From Lachnospiraceae bacterium MC2017 (GTDB taxonomy: Bacteria > Bacillota > Clostridia > Lachnospirales > Lachnospiraceae), in contig JNJK01000006.1 in NCBI GenBank assembly GCA_000701625.1, forward strand, positions 1-64,000: 64,000 bases of DNA, written 5' to 3'. The notes beneath the pieces are model-generated. The model ran no database searches. It was not told the DNA's origin and saw only the letters and a program-made list of their open reading frames with translations. Below are positions 53,372 to 60,643 of the stretch, piece by piece (the stretch's first letter is position 1; the number at the start of each line of letters is the position of its first letter). Made by a program: the position numbers and the translations under genes.

Positions 53372-54895
53372 ATGAATTATTATCTGGGACTTGATAATGG
53401 AGGGACTACGACTAAGGCAGCACTTTTTGATAGTCATGGTCATGAAATCGGAAAATGTAGTGTGTCCACTGCGTCCATAGCGGAAAGACCTGGTTTTGTC
53501 GAGAGAGAGATGGAGGAAATGTGGGATGCAAACTGCAGGGTAATAAAGGGCGTTATAGATAAAGCCGGTGTGAATCCCGGTGATATAAAGGGAGTCGGAA
53601 TATGCGGGCATGGCAAAGGGCTGTATTTATGGGGAAAAGATGACAGACCTTTAGGAAACGGCATAATATCTACGGATAACAGAGCATATGCCTACGTTGA
53701 AAAATGGAAAAAAGACGGTACTGAAGAAAAGGCTTTTGAAAAGTCGTGTCAGCATGTTATGGCTTGTCAGAGTGTGGCACTTCTTGCCTGGCTTAAAGAT
53801 AATGAACCTGAGCGATATAGAAATATAAAATGGATTTTTGAGTGCAAGGATTATGTGAGATTTAGAATGACAGGTGAAGCTCGTGCAGAGATTACTGACT
53901 ATTCCGGTGCTCATATAATGAATCTGCACACGAGAGATTATGATATTGAACTATTGAAATTATTTGGCATAGAAGAGATATATGAGGCACTGCCGCCATT
54001 ATGCCGCGCAACTGATGTATGTGGAAGAGTCAGTTCTGAAGCATCAGAACAGTGTGGACTTGAAGCAGGAACACCTGTGATCGGAGGCATGTTTGACATT
54101 AACGCCTGTGCGATCGCTACCGGTGTCACAGATTCGGAAAAAATCTGTATGATAGCAGGAACATGGTCAATAAATGAGTATATAAGAAGAGAGCCTGTTA
54201 TTGACGGAAAAGTAATGATGAATTCGCTTTTCTGCCTTCCGGAATATTATCTCATTGAGGAATCTTCACCGACATCATCAGGAAACCTGGAATGGGTGAT
54301 AAACGAGCTCTTGCCGGAGCTTAAAGAAGAGATGAAAGATAATGGGCAAAGTATATACGATTATGTTCAGGAGGCTTTGTCGGATATTTCGCCGGAAGAA
54401 TTTGTACCTGTTTTTCATCCGTTCCTCATGGCTTCAAATGTTCATGTGAACGCAAGGGGAAGTTTTATAGGTTTGAATGTGAGCCATAATAGGAAACATC
54501 TTATCAGATCAGTGTGTGAAGGGATAACGTTCTGTCACAGATACCATCTGGAAAAATTACTGGCAACCAGAGAAAAACTGCCAAAGGTGATAAGACTCGC
54601 CGGAGGGATGACGGCAAATCCTGTGTGGGTGCAGATGTTTGCGGATGTGATGCAGCTTCCTGTAGAGATATCAAAGGCGGGAGAAACCGGAGCTCTTGGA
54701 TGTGCGATCGCAGCTTCTGTAGCAGCCGGAGAGTATGAGACACTCGATGAAGCGGTCAGAGCCATGACGGATATCTCTGATGCAGTGATGCCGGACAAGA
54801 GCAAAAAAGAAATATATGATAAAAAATACAGGCTTTACTGCAGGATAATAGAAAGTCTTGATGGGATATGGGACGAAATGCAGGAGCTTATCTGA
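53372..54895 (+). CDS. FGGY-family carbohydrate kinase
   Basis: The 507-residue sugar kinase has the N-terminal phosphate-binding loop LGLDNGGTTTKAALFD, an active-site region GVGICGHGKGLYLW, and the C-terminal adenosine loop RLAGGMTANPVWVQM. The catalytic Asp is in GGMFDINACAIATG. It resembles the L-xylulose/3-keto-L-gulonate (YiaP/LyxK) and erythritol kinase branch more than xylulokinase proper, but the substrate is not decided by sequence. It presumably phosphorylates the sugar imported by the surrounding ABC system. AGAGAGG lies before ATG 53372. Confidence 0.83.
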   Translation: MNYYLGLDNGGTTTKAALFDSHGHEIGKCSVSTASIAERPGFVEREMEEMWDANCRVIKGVIDKAGVNPGDIKGVGICGHGKGLYLWGKDDRPLGNGIISTDNRAYAYVEKWKKDGTEEKAFEKSCQHVMACQSVALLAWLKDNEPERYRNIKWIFECKDYVRFRMTGEARAEITDYSGAHIMNLHTRDYDIELLKLFGIEEIYEALPPLCRATDVCGRVSSEASEQCGLEAGTPVIGGMFDINACAIATGVTDSEKICMIAGTWSINEYIRREPVIDGKVMMNSLFCLPEYYLIEESSPTSSGNLEWVINELLPELKEEMKDNGQSIYDYVQEALSDISPEEFVPVFHPFLMASNVHVNARGSFIGLNVSHNRKHLIRSVCEGITFCHRYHLEKLLATREKLPKVIRLAGGMTANPVWVQMFADVMQLPVEISKAGETGALGCAIAASVAAGEYETLDEAVRAMTDISDAVMPDKSKKEIYDKKYRLYCRIIESLDGIWDEMQELI

Positions 54896-55054
54896 TGACG
54901 TGATCTGTGGAGATGATAAATACTTTTGAGTGAGTTGTCTGCAATAACGAAAATAATACGAAAATACTTAAAAAGTTGTCATATTACACAGTGGTGTGCA
55001 TGGATAATTCTACATAACCACACATAATGCACATCTGTTTTATGATATTACATA

Positions 55055-55083
55055 TTGAATTTGTTCAAAGTTTATAATATTAT
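55055..55083 (+). promoter_or_regulatory. promoter of the sugar-binding protein gene
   Basis: TTGAAT at 55055-55060 is 17 nt from TATTAT at 55078-55083. It lies about 50 nt before the gene and would give the binding protein its own, probably higher, expression. Upstream (about 54990-55030) short imperfect dyads such as ACACAGTGGTGT could be operator sequence. Confidence 0.55.
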
Positions 55084-55130
55084 AAAACTATCAAAGTAAG
55101 GCGAGTAAATATTATATGGAGGAGAAAAAG

Positions 55131-56393
55131 ATGGTTCTAAAAAAGATTGCAGCTATCGGACTCACAGTGTTGATGACAGCATCAATGGTGGCATGCGGTT
55201 CCAGTTCGGCAACCAATAGCGCCAAGGATGCAGCGCAGGGTGCATCGGATGCCGGTGCGGCGGCAGCATCTACTGCAGCGGCAGCAGCAGGAGCTACAGA
55301 AGGGGCGGCACCTGCAGCAGCATCAGGGGAAGTAATCGATGACGGACCGGGTGCAGGCGTGCATGTATTCATGTTTAAGTCAACCGGTAACAGTTTTGGA
55401 GATTTGATGTACGAAGGTTTCTCAGAGTATATGCATAGCATAGGTGAGAAGACCACGTATCAGAGCCCGGCAGAGACCACAGTTGCAGCTCAGGTTCAGA
55501 TGCTTGACGAGCTTATTACACAGGGCGTTGCGTCCATCACTATTTCTACAAATGGTGACTCCGGTTATGATCAGGTATTTAAAAAGGCACAGGATGCCGG
55601 CATACCGATCATTTCCATTGACTCAGCAGCGAGCCCGGACTATCGTGTAACTCATGTAAATCAGGCTGAGACAAATGACATAGGTGCATATCTCGTACAG
55701 GCAGCAGTTCTCATCAAGCTCGGAGTTGACTTCCCGGGTGATGGTAAGGCAATGAAGGATACTCTTGCCAAGGAACTTGAAGGTTATAGTGGCGATCCTA
55801 TTAAGCTCGGTGTTCTGTCAGCAGGAATCGATACACCGGTTCAGAACGGATGGATCGCAGCAATGGAAGAGGAACTTAAGGATTCTATCTACTCCGGAAA
55901 AGTTGATCCTGAGATCGACAAGAAGTATGGTAATGATGACCTTACAGAGTCCACAACACAGGCTCAGGCATTTGTTTCAGAGGCAAAGGTTGACGCTATC
56001 ATTTCTCCGACAACGATCGGTATCGTTGCAGCAGGTCAGGTTCTTAAGAGCGCCAATAGTGATATAGTTCTTACAGGACTCGGACTTCCGAGTGAAATGC
56101 AGTCCTTCATGCCGACAAAGGCTGATGACAACGCTTTCGATTATGTATGCCCGTACATGATGCTTTGGGATGTTATCCACCTCGGAGCAGTAGCAGGCGC
56201 AGCTCAGAAGGCTATCGCAGATGGATCATTTGACGGTTCTGTAGGATCCACCTTCCACATGGAAGCCTTCAGAGATTATCCGGCAGAGGATTATGAAGGA
56301 TATACCTTCTCCGATAACGGAACAGCAGTCCTCGCAGGAACACCTTATATCTTCTATAAGGACAACATGGCAGACTGGATCAACGTTCTGTAA
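55131..56393 (+). CDS. sugar-binding lipoprotein, RhaS/AI-2-receptor-like
   Basis: The 420-residue exported binding protein has a signal peptide with lipobox SMVACG and an Ala-rich linker (about residues 25-65). A type I periplasmic-binding fold of the rhamnose/LsrB subgroup follows (FMFKSTGNSFGDLM near the start; VLTGLGLPSEMQ near residue 320). It captures a sugar or sugar-like ligand for the permeases. ATG 55131 is chosen because GGAGGAG lies 7-9 nt upstream; ATG 55116 sits within that site. Gene order (ATPase, two permeases, kinase, binding protein) and the separate promoter support one regulon. Confidence 0.87.
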   Translation: MVLKKIAAIGLTVLMTASMVACGSSSATNSAKDAAQGASDAGAAAASTAAAAAGATEGAAPAAASGEVIDDGPGAGVHVFMFKSTGNSFGDLMYEGFSEYMHSIGEKTTYQSPAETTVAAQVQMLDELITQGVASITISTNGDSGYDQVFKKAQDAGIPIISIDSAASPDYRVTHVNQAETNDIGAYLVQAAVLIKLGVDFPGDGKAMKDTLAKELEGYSGDPIKLGVLSAGIDTPVQNGWIAAMEEELKDSIYSGKVDPEIDKKYGNDDLTESTTQAQAFVSEAKVDAIISPTTIGIVAAGQVLKSANSDIVLTGLGLPSEMQSFMPTKADDNAFDYVCPYMMLWDVIHLGAVAGAAQKAIADGSFDGSVGSTFHMEAFRDYPAEDYEGYTFSDNGTAVLAGTPYIFYKDNMADWINVL

Positions 56394-56424
56394 TCTAATT
56401 TCATAGGGAGTGTCGTAGATGATG

Positions 56425-56460
56425 AAGCCCTGCAGCGCATGAAACGCTGCAGGGCTTTTT
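56425..56460 (+). terminator. terminator after the sugar-binding protein gene
   Basis: A perfect 12-bp stem, AGCCCTGCAGCG at 56426-56437 with CGCTGCAGGGCT at 56445-56456, has a 7-nt loop and TTTTT. Confidence 0.93.
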
Positions 56461-56500
56461 GACTTGTCATTGGTATCGAAGTCATATATTATATAAAATA

Positions 56501-56599
56501 TCTAACGAAGTCTAACGCAATCTAACAAAGTCTAACGCAAAAATAAAAGTCTAACAAAGTCTAACCAAATCTAACGCAAAAGATGAAAGTCTAACCAAA
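56501..56599 (+). repeat. array of eight TCTAAC direct repeats with 10-bp period
   Basis: TCTAAC followed by four bases (mostly GCAA, AAAG, GAAG or CAAA) occurs at 56501, 56511, 56521 and 56531, then after a 9-nt gap at 56550, 56560 and 56570, and after a 10-nt gap at 56590. All face the same way, and most are one helical turn apart. The array ends 48 nt before the AAA/winged-helix gene. It looks like a cooperative operator or an iteron-type site; the spacing rules out CRISPR. Confidence 0.8.
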
Positions 56600-56646
56600 C
56601 TTAAGGTGAGTTTAGATAGAGATTGGTTTCATATGAAAGGTAATAT

Positions 56647-57696
56647 ATGTCGAGAAATAATCCTTTTTGTCTGAGTTTTGGAAAAGAACCGGACAGATAT
56701 GTAGAGAGAGTTGATGCATATAATCAGATAACAGAAACGTTTGAAAGTGATTCCCCATCGAGTAATTGTTATCTGATAATGGGAGTGAGAGGAAGCGGAA
56801 AGACTGTTTTGCTTTCAACAATAGCAAATGAATACAGAAATAATAAAAAATGGGTCGTTGTCTCATTGAATCCCGGCAGGAGTCTGCTGGAAATGTTGGC
56901 AGCAGGACTTTATGAAAATGCAGATCTACAGAAACTGTTTGTAGAAAAATCGCTAAATTTATCTAGATTTGGGATAGGGATCAATCTGAAAGAAGTACCG
57001 CCTATTTCTGATATTCAGATCGCACTGGAAAAAATGATTAAAGTTGTCAATGATAAGGGAATCAGAGTTTTGATCACTATTGATGATGTGACAAAAAGTG
57101 ATGAAGTAATAAGCTTTGCAAGCGCATTTCAGGATTTTATTTCAAGGAGATTGGATGTATTTCTGCTGATGACAGGTCTGTATGAAAATATATATATGCT
57201 CCAGAGAGATAAGCGCTGTACTTTTTTATTGCGTGCAGAAAAAATAATCATGAAACCGCTGAATATAATAGGAATGAAAAATCAGTACAGGCAGACGTTT
57301 CAGTGCACTGATGAAGAAGCACTTAAAATGGCAGTTTTTACAAAGGGATATTCTTATGCATTTCAGGTATTAGGATACATCATGTGGGAGAATGACTGCT
57401 CATTGCAGGAAGCTGTCCCGGAATTTGATGAGCGTATGTCGGGTTATTGCTATGAAAAAATTTGGGATGATTTGTCTGATAAAGAGAAAGAAATAATAAC
57501 TCTATTATCGGAAAATGGAAAGATGAAGGCAAAAGATATTGCAGATAAAATCGGCGTGACTGCAAAAACGTATTCTGTCCAAAGAGATCGCTTGATAAAG
57601 AAAGGGATAATAGATGGAAGTGAACATGGGGTTATCAAATTGGCGCTGCCGAGATTCGAAGAATTCGTGATGGTTAATAATATTGAAATACTATAA
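56647..57696 (+). CDS. AAA ATPase with C-terminal winged helix
   Basis: The 349-residue protein resembles archaeal-type/STAND or ORC-like ATPases. Walker A is GVRGSGKT (about residues 46-53), and Walker B VLITIDD (about 141-147). A lid region and a C-terminal winged helix at about 270-345 (KAKDIADKIGVTAKTYSVQRDRLIKKGII) follow. ATP-controlled DNA binding is likely, and the TCTAAC array directly upstream is the natural candidate site. The start ATG 56647 follows AAAGG by 6 nt. The role, whether regulator, replication initiator-like or defence, is not known. Neighbours are remnants of restriction-modification, which fits an accessory island. Confidence 0.7.
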   Translation: MSRNNPFCLSFGKEPDRYVERVDAYNQITETFESDSPSSNCYLIMGVRGSGKTVLLSTIANEYRNNKKWVVVSLNPGRSLLEMLAAGLYENADLQKLFVEKSLNLSRFGIGINLKEVPPISDIQIALEKMIKVVNDKGIRVLITIDDVTKSDEVISFASAFQDFISRRLDVFLLMTGLYENIYMLQRDKRCTFLLRAEKIIMKPLNIIGMKNQYRQTFQCTDEEALKMAVFTKGYSYAFQVLGYIMWENDCSLQEAVPEFDERMSGYCYEKIWDDLSDKEKEIITLLSENGKMKAKDIADKIGVTAKTYSVQRDRLIKKGIIDGSEHGVIKLALPRFEEFVMVNNIEIL

Positions 57697-57789
57697 ATGT
57701 GAAGTTGAACCTTGTAAGAGCAAATCCATTTGTAATGATATAACGAATGAAAAGATTGAAATAATAAAGTATAAGAAAAGGATGAAGAT

Positions 57790-57906
57790 ATGGATAATAA
57801 AAGTATTAAGAAGCTTGAATCAGATTTATGGGAATCAGCAGACTTACTTCGTGCAGGTTCAAAATTAACATCGAAGATTTGGATGAGCTTATCCAAATTC
57901 GAATAG
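57790..57906 (+). pseudogene. hsdM remnant (first 28 codons of a type I methyltransferase)
   Basis: ATG 57790, after AAAAGGATG, reads MDNKSIKKLESDLWESADLL and RAGSKLTS, the typical HsdM N-terminus. After codon 28 or 29 the sequence switches to hsdR DNA in another frame and stops at 57906. The normal protein is about 500 residues, so nearly all is deleted. Confidence 0.75.
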
Positions 57907-58373
57907 ATGCAATGCTGAAAGAAAATCCTTCACGTGTAGATTATTATGAAAGATATCAAAAGATTATCGAAGAGTATAATCAGGAGCAGGACAGAGCAAA
58001 TATAGAGAAGACGTTCATGGATTTAATGAACTTAGCAAATTCTATGAACGAGGAAGAGCAGCGTTATGTCCGTGAGGTATTTTCAAGTGATGAAGAACTG
58101 TCTTTGTATGATTTGTTGTTTAATGAGAATCTTTCAAAGGAAGACATCAAAGCTATTAAAAAGGTTGCTGTAGATTTGCTTGAGAAGATTAAAGGCAGAA
58201 TTGCAGAATTGGATCATTGGACCGACAAACAAGAGACGAAAGCAGAGATTGATAATATTATAAGAGATACTCTTTGGATGGAATTACCAGAGAGCTATGA
58301 TGAAATACGTATATCCGAATATAGGCAGAAGATTTATGAGTACGTTTATATGAGGTATAAGGAAGTGGCATAA
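57868..58373 (+). pseudogene. hsdR remnant (C-terminal part of a type I restriction subunit)
   Basis: About 168 codons, from IEDLDELIQIRIDAM to the stop at 58373, match the C-terminal helical domain of HsdR (YYERYQKIIEEYNQE; SLYDLLFNENLSK; WTDKQETKAEIDNIIRDTLW). The helicase and nuclease parts are absent. The DNA joins hsdM codon 28 at about 57868-57875, so one deletion removed most of hsdM, any hsdS and most of hsdR. An open frame from ATG 57828 includes hsdM sequence in the wrong frame and is not a natural start. Confidence 0.78.
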
Positions 58374-58513
58374 AAATGCATATAAAGTATAAGCGATAGT
58401 ATATATTCGATTTTAGCGATAATTATTTTGAAATACTAATAGTTTTTCGACATTTCAGAGTATCTCACATTGGAATGCTCAAAGATAGATGAGTCATTTG
58501 ATGTTTACGAATA

Positions 58514-58554
58514 AAAATCGGAGAGGCAATAAAGTAATTTTCCTTTCCGATTTT
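58514..58554. terminator. hairpin terminator downstream of the HipA-like gene
   Basis: AAAATCGGA at 58514-58522 pairs with TCCGATTTT at 58546-58554, with T-rich sequence on the minus-strand side. It can end both the minus-strand HTH-HipA transcript and the plus-strand scar. The gap 58374-58513 holds nothing else recognisable. Confidence 0.65.
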
Positions 58555-58569
58555 CATGATAGAAGGTGT

Positions 58570-59769
58570 TTAATAATGACTTTTCCAAATATCATTTCCA
58601 TTTTGGAAACTTTTAAGGGATTCAATCTTTCTCATATACAGTTCCTTAAGGCGAGGTATACGGATCTGATTTTCTTCTATATCCTTTTCATAGATTGAAA
58701 AATCTATTTCGGCAGCGGCATCGATATCTACGAGAGTTCTGTCATGAACATAGCTAAGCAACTGTGCTTCAGATTTGATAAAAGAGTGTGTTTCTATCTT
58801 ATCAAGTCTTACAGAATTGAGCTGGTTATATGAGCGGTTGTAGAACATGGAATTACCTGAATCGTAAATAGGAGCGAAGCCTAATATTTTCAAGGTATCA
58901 GGATTTCTCATGATAGCAATGTTGTTCATGTGCCGGTCGGTGTTTGTGAGTAGATAATCTGTCATGATTTCATAATCGATAAAATTGTCAAAATCATCTT
59001 GAGATATGCCAAGGCTTAAACAGATATCTCTAAAGGGGTGGTAAAGTGACTGGTTTTGTCTTAATTTCTGCGTCTGTAGTAATTCCCATGCAGAGATACA
59101 TTCGATTTCTTCACCGCAGAAATCATAACTCATACATCCTAAGCCGTCAGAACTATCAGTTGTTTTTAGCTTTACAAGGTTATAGGTCGTATAATTTGAA
59201 AAGTTTTGCTTTTTATGGAGTTCGGTTGCGAAGATTTCGTTCAAGCTTTGCTGATAAGAGTTTCCGAAATTTCCCTTTATCATGTATCTTCGACCATCAT
59301 TGGCGATGCACCATTTTTTCTGTAGTTCGCCTTGGGAAGTGGCAAAGTTGAACTTTGTATCTTTACGCAGGTCTATTTCGGCTGTCGGATTAAGAGTTAG
59401 TTCTCCAAAAGAATCTACGAAATCGTTTGTGAAAAGATTTATTTCTTTCCATGAGATATTCTCACCGAACGGCATTATCCAGTAGCAGTCGGTCAAGCTT
59501 AAAGCCAGGTTATCTAATAGAGCACTGTTTGTAGAAGAATAACCGAGCTTCTGTAATGCAGGCTTTACTCCGTGACGTGTCTTTGGGATAGCACGATCCC
59601 TCCACCAATCATGGAATTTCATGTCATTCATCTGACCGCCTATTGGGAAATGCTCGGCAGCGGCGGCATTTCTGCGGATATGTCGCAGTTCTCCGTTTTC
59701 GGAGATGTCCATTAGACATACCTTTATATCTTTGTGCATGAGAAAATATTGTGTTGGAAGATTATTCAT
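58570..59769 (-). CDS. HipA-like kinase, paired with an HTH antitoxin-type gene
   Basis: The 399-residue HipA_C-type kinase has a lysine in YMIKGNFGNS (about 162-171), the catalytic loop NTDRHMNNIAI (about 276-286), and the metal-binding APIYDSGNS (about 299-307). The N-terminal region (YFLMHKD; ALSLTDCYWIMP; ISWKEINLFTNDFVD) aligns with the Wadjet-linked kinase at 10167-11384 (YYLMNKD; ALSLNDSLWVKD; LSWSEVNYYNNKFSD), so they are paralogues. The gene lies 16 nt after an HTH regulator gene, the toxin-antitoxin layout of hipBA but with the regulator first. All catalytic residues are present. The target is not known. Confidence 0.82.
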   Translation of the reverse strand: MNNLPTQYFLMHKDIKVCLMDISENGELRHIRRNAAAAEHFPIGGQMNDMKFHDWWRDRAIPKTRHGVKPALQKLGYSSTNSALLDNLALSLTDCYWIMPFGENISWKEINLFTNDFVDSFGELTLNPTAEIDLRKDTKFNFATSQGELQKKWCIANDGRRYMIKGNFGNSYQQSLNEIFATELHKKQNFSNYTTYNLVKLKTTDSSDGLGCMSYDFCGEEIECISAWELLQTQKLRQNQSLYHPFRDICLSLGISQDDFDNFIDYEIMTDYLLTNTDRHMNNIAIMRNPDTLKILGFAPIYDSGNSMFYNRSYNQLNSVRLDKIETHSFIKSEAQLLSYVHDRTLVDIDAAAEIDFSIYEKDIEENQIRIPRLKELYMRKIESLKSFQNGNDIWKSHY

Positions 59770-59785
59770 AGCTCACCTCGGGATT

Positions 59786-60193
59786 TTACGACCATAAAAA
59801 ATCTTCTTTGCGGTCATATTCGCAGTCCATTTCAAAGCGTTTCCTTATCTCATAGTATTTATCAAAAAGATCTCTTAAGTAGATTTTTAGATTCTGTTCT
59901 TTTATATCGCTTAGGTCTTCCCTGATTTTTATACTGTTTCCTATGGAATCGGACACAGTATTTTTAAATGGGTTCCAATAGAATACCGTTCCGTCTTTAC
60001 AGATGTATTTTTTATTTTGTTTATCTGTGCCCGGGAGAGAATTGGCGATCATGTTTATAACATAGCGTGGTGGAGAGGAAGTTCTGTGCTCCCATTTCTG
60101 CAATGTACTGAGCGGGATGTCAAAATGTTCGGCAAATGCTTTTTGTGTAAGACCACTCATATCTCGTAGTTCTCTGACAAGATAATTTTTCAT
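59786..60193 (-). CDS. XRE-type HTH regulator, probable antitoxin of the HipA-like kinase
   Basis: The 135-residue protein has an N-terminal helix-turn-helix of the XRE family (LTQKAFAEHFDIPLSTLQKW, residues 15-34). A C-terminal extension of about 75 residues (YICKDGTVFYWNPF, then charged helices) could bind the kinase. It is cotranscribed with the kinase gene 16 nt downstream. Two copies of the same palindrome (60209-60223 and 60236-60256) overlap its promoter, so autorepression is very likely. The start codon follows GAGGTGACGT at the normal distance. Confidence 0.82.
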   Translation of the reverse strand: MKNYLVRELRDMSGLTQKAFAEHFDIPLSTLQKWEHRTSSPPRYVINMIANSLPGTDKQNKKYICKDGTVFYWNPFKNTVSDSIGNSIKIREDLSDIKEQNLKIYLRDLFDKYYEIRKRFEMDCEYDRKEDFLWS

Positions 60194-60208
60194 ACGTCAC
60201 CTCGCATA

Positions 60209-60261
60209 TAGCCTAATTGGTTACTAAAAAATATTATATAGCCAAACTGGCTATATGTTAA
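60209..60261 (-). promoter_or_regulatory. HTH-hipA promoter with two operators
   Basis: On the minus strand TTAACA (60261-60256) is 17 nt from TATAAT (60238-60233). A perfect 9-bp dyad, ATATAGCCA/TGGCTATAT around AAC (60236-60256), fills the spacer. A second, near-identical site (TAGCC-TAATT-GGTTA, 60209-60223) lies at or just after the start of transcription. The cores are exactly 30 bp apart, three helical turns. Confidence 0.8.
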
Positions 60262-60272
60262 GTGGATTTTTG

Positions 60273-60473
60273 GTAACAGTTCACACGTAAACGGAGCACT
60301 ACGCTGCGGATGCTACGAACACTTAGCGAACGAATGTGAGCTTAGTGAGAGTGTATGCTTTAGCTGTTTACGACCAAGAAAGATGAAAAGCCATTGGATT
60401 TTGCCCATCGCCGGAGGCGATTTAATTGGCAAAATCCGTTACGTGAGCGAGCTGGAAGCGAGTGAACAGTAAC
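60273..60473. mobile_element. MITE-like structured repeat, 201 bp, with 8-bp target duplication
   Basis: The ends GTAACAGTTCAC and GTGAACAGTAAC match the 12-bp terminal inverted repeats. The element is flanked on both sides by an identical GATTTTTG (60265-60272 and 60474-60481), a perfect target duplication. The right half is nearly identical to the copy at 34600-34744. The left half carries about 57 extra bases in the loop of the conserved CGTAAAC/GTTTACG stem. No coding sequence is present. It sits immediately upstream of the HTH-hipA promoter, between it and the ABC leader. Confidence 0.85.
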
Positions 60474-60514
60474 GATTTTTGTACCATGTGTGCTAGAAAG
60501 TGAATAAAATTATC

Positions 60515-60566
60515 AAAGTCCGGTACAACAGGCATAGAGCCTGCGGTTTCGGACTTTTTGTTTTTC
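60515..60566 (+). terminator. terminator-like hairpin in the leader of the ABC exporter operon
   Basis: AAAGTCCG at 60515-60522 pairs with CGGACTTT at 60550-60557. An inner stem AGGC/GCCT lies between them, and TTTTTGTTTTT follows. No plus-strand gene precedes it nearer than 2 kb, so it is probably an attenuator or the end of a small RNA, about 80 nt before the ABC start. Confidence 0.6.
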
Positions 60567-60643
60567 TATGAACTTGTAACTTATAAGCATTGTTTTTATG
60601 ATTGTGTTAGCTGAGGCTAATAACAACCGAAGGAGGTTTTGAA

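Noticed and set aside
56501-56599. CRISPR array candidate
   Set aside because: Repeats are only 6-10 bp with no spacers of constant length and no cas genes; helically phased operator or iteron repeats fit better.
57683-57868. 61-residue open frame before the restriction scar
   Set aside because: No ribosome binding site at a suitable distance, and it reads through the hsdM remnant in the wrong frame.
58489-58698. 69-residue plus-strand open frame at the end of the HipA-like gene
   Set aside because: It overlaps the terminator hairpin and the antisense of the kinase C-terminus; no ribosome binding site.
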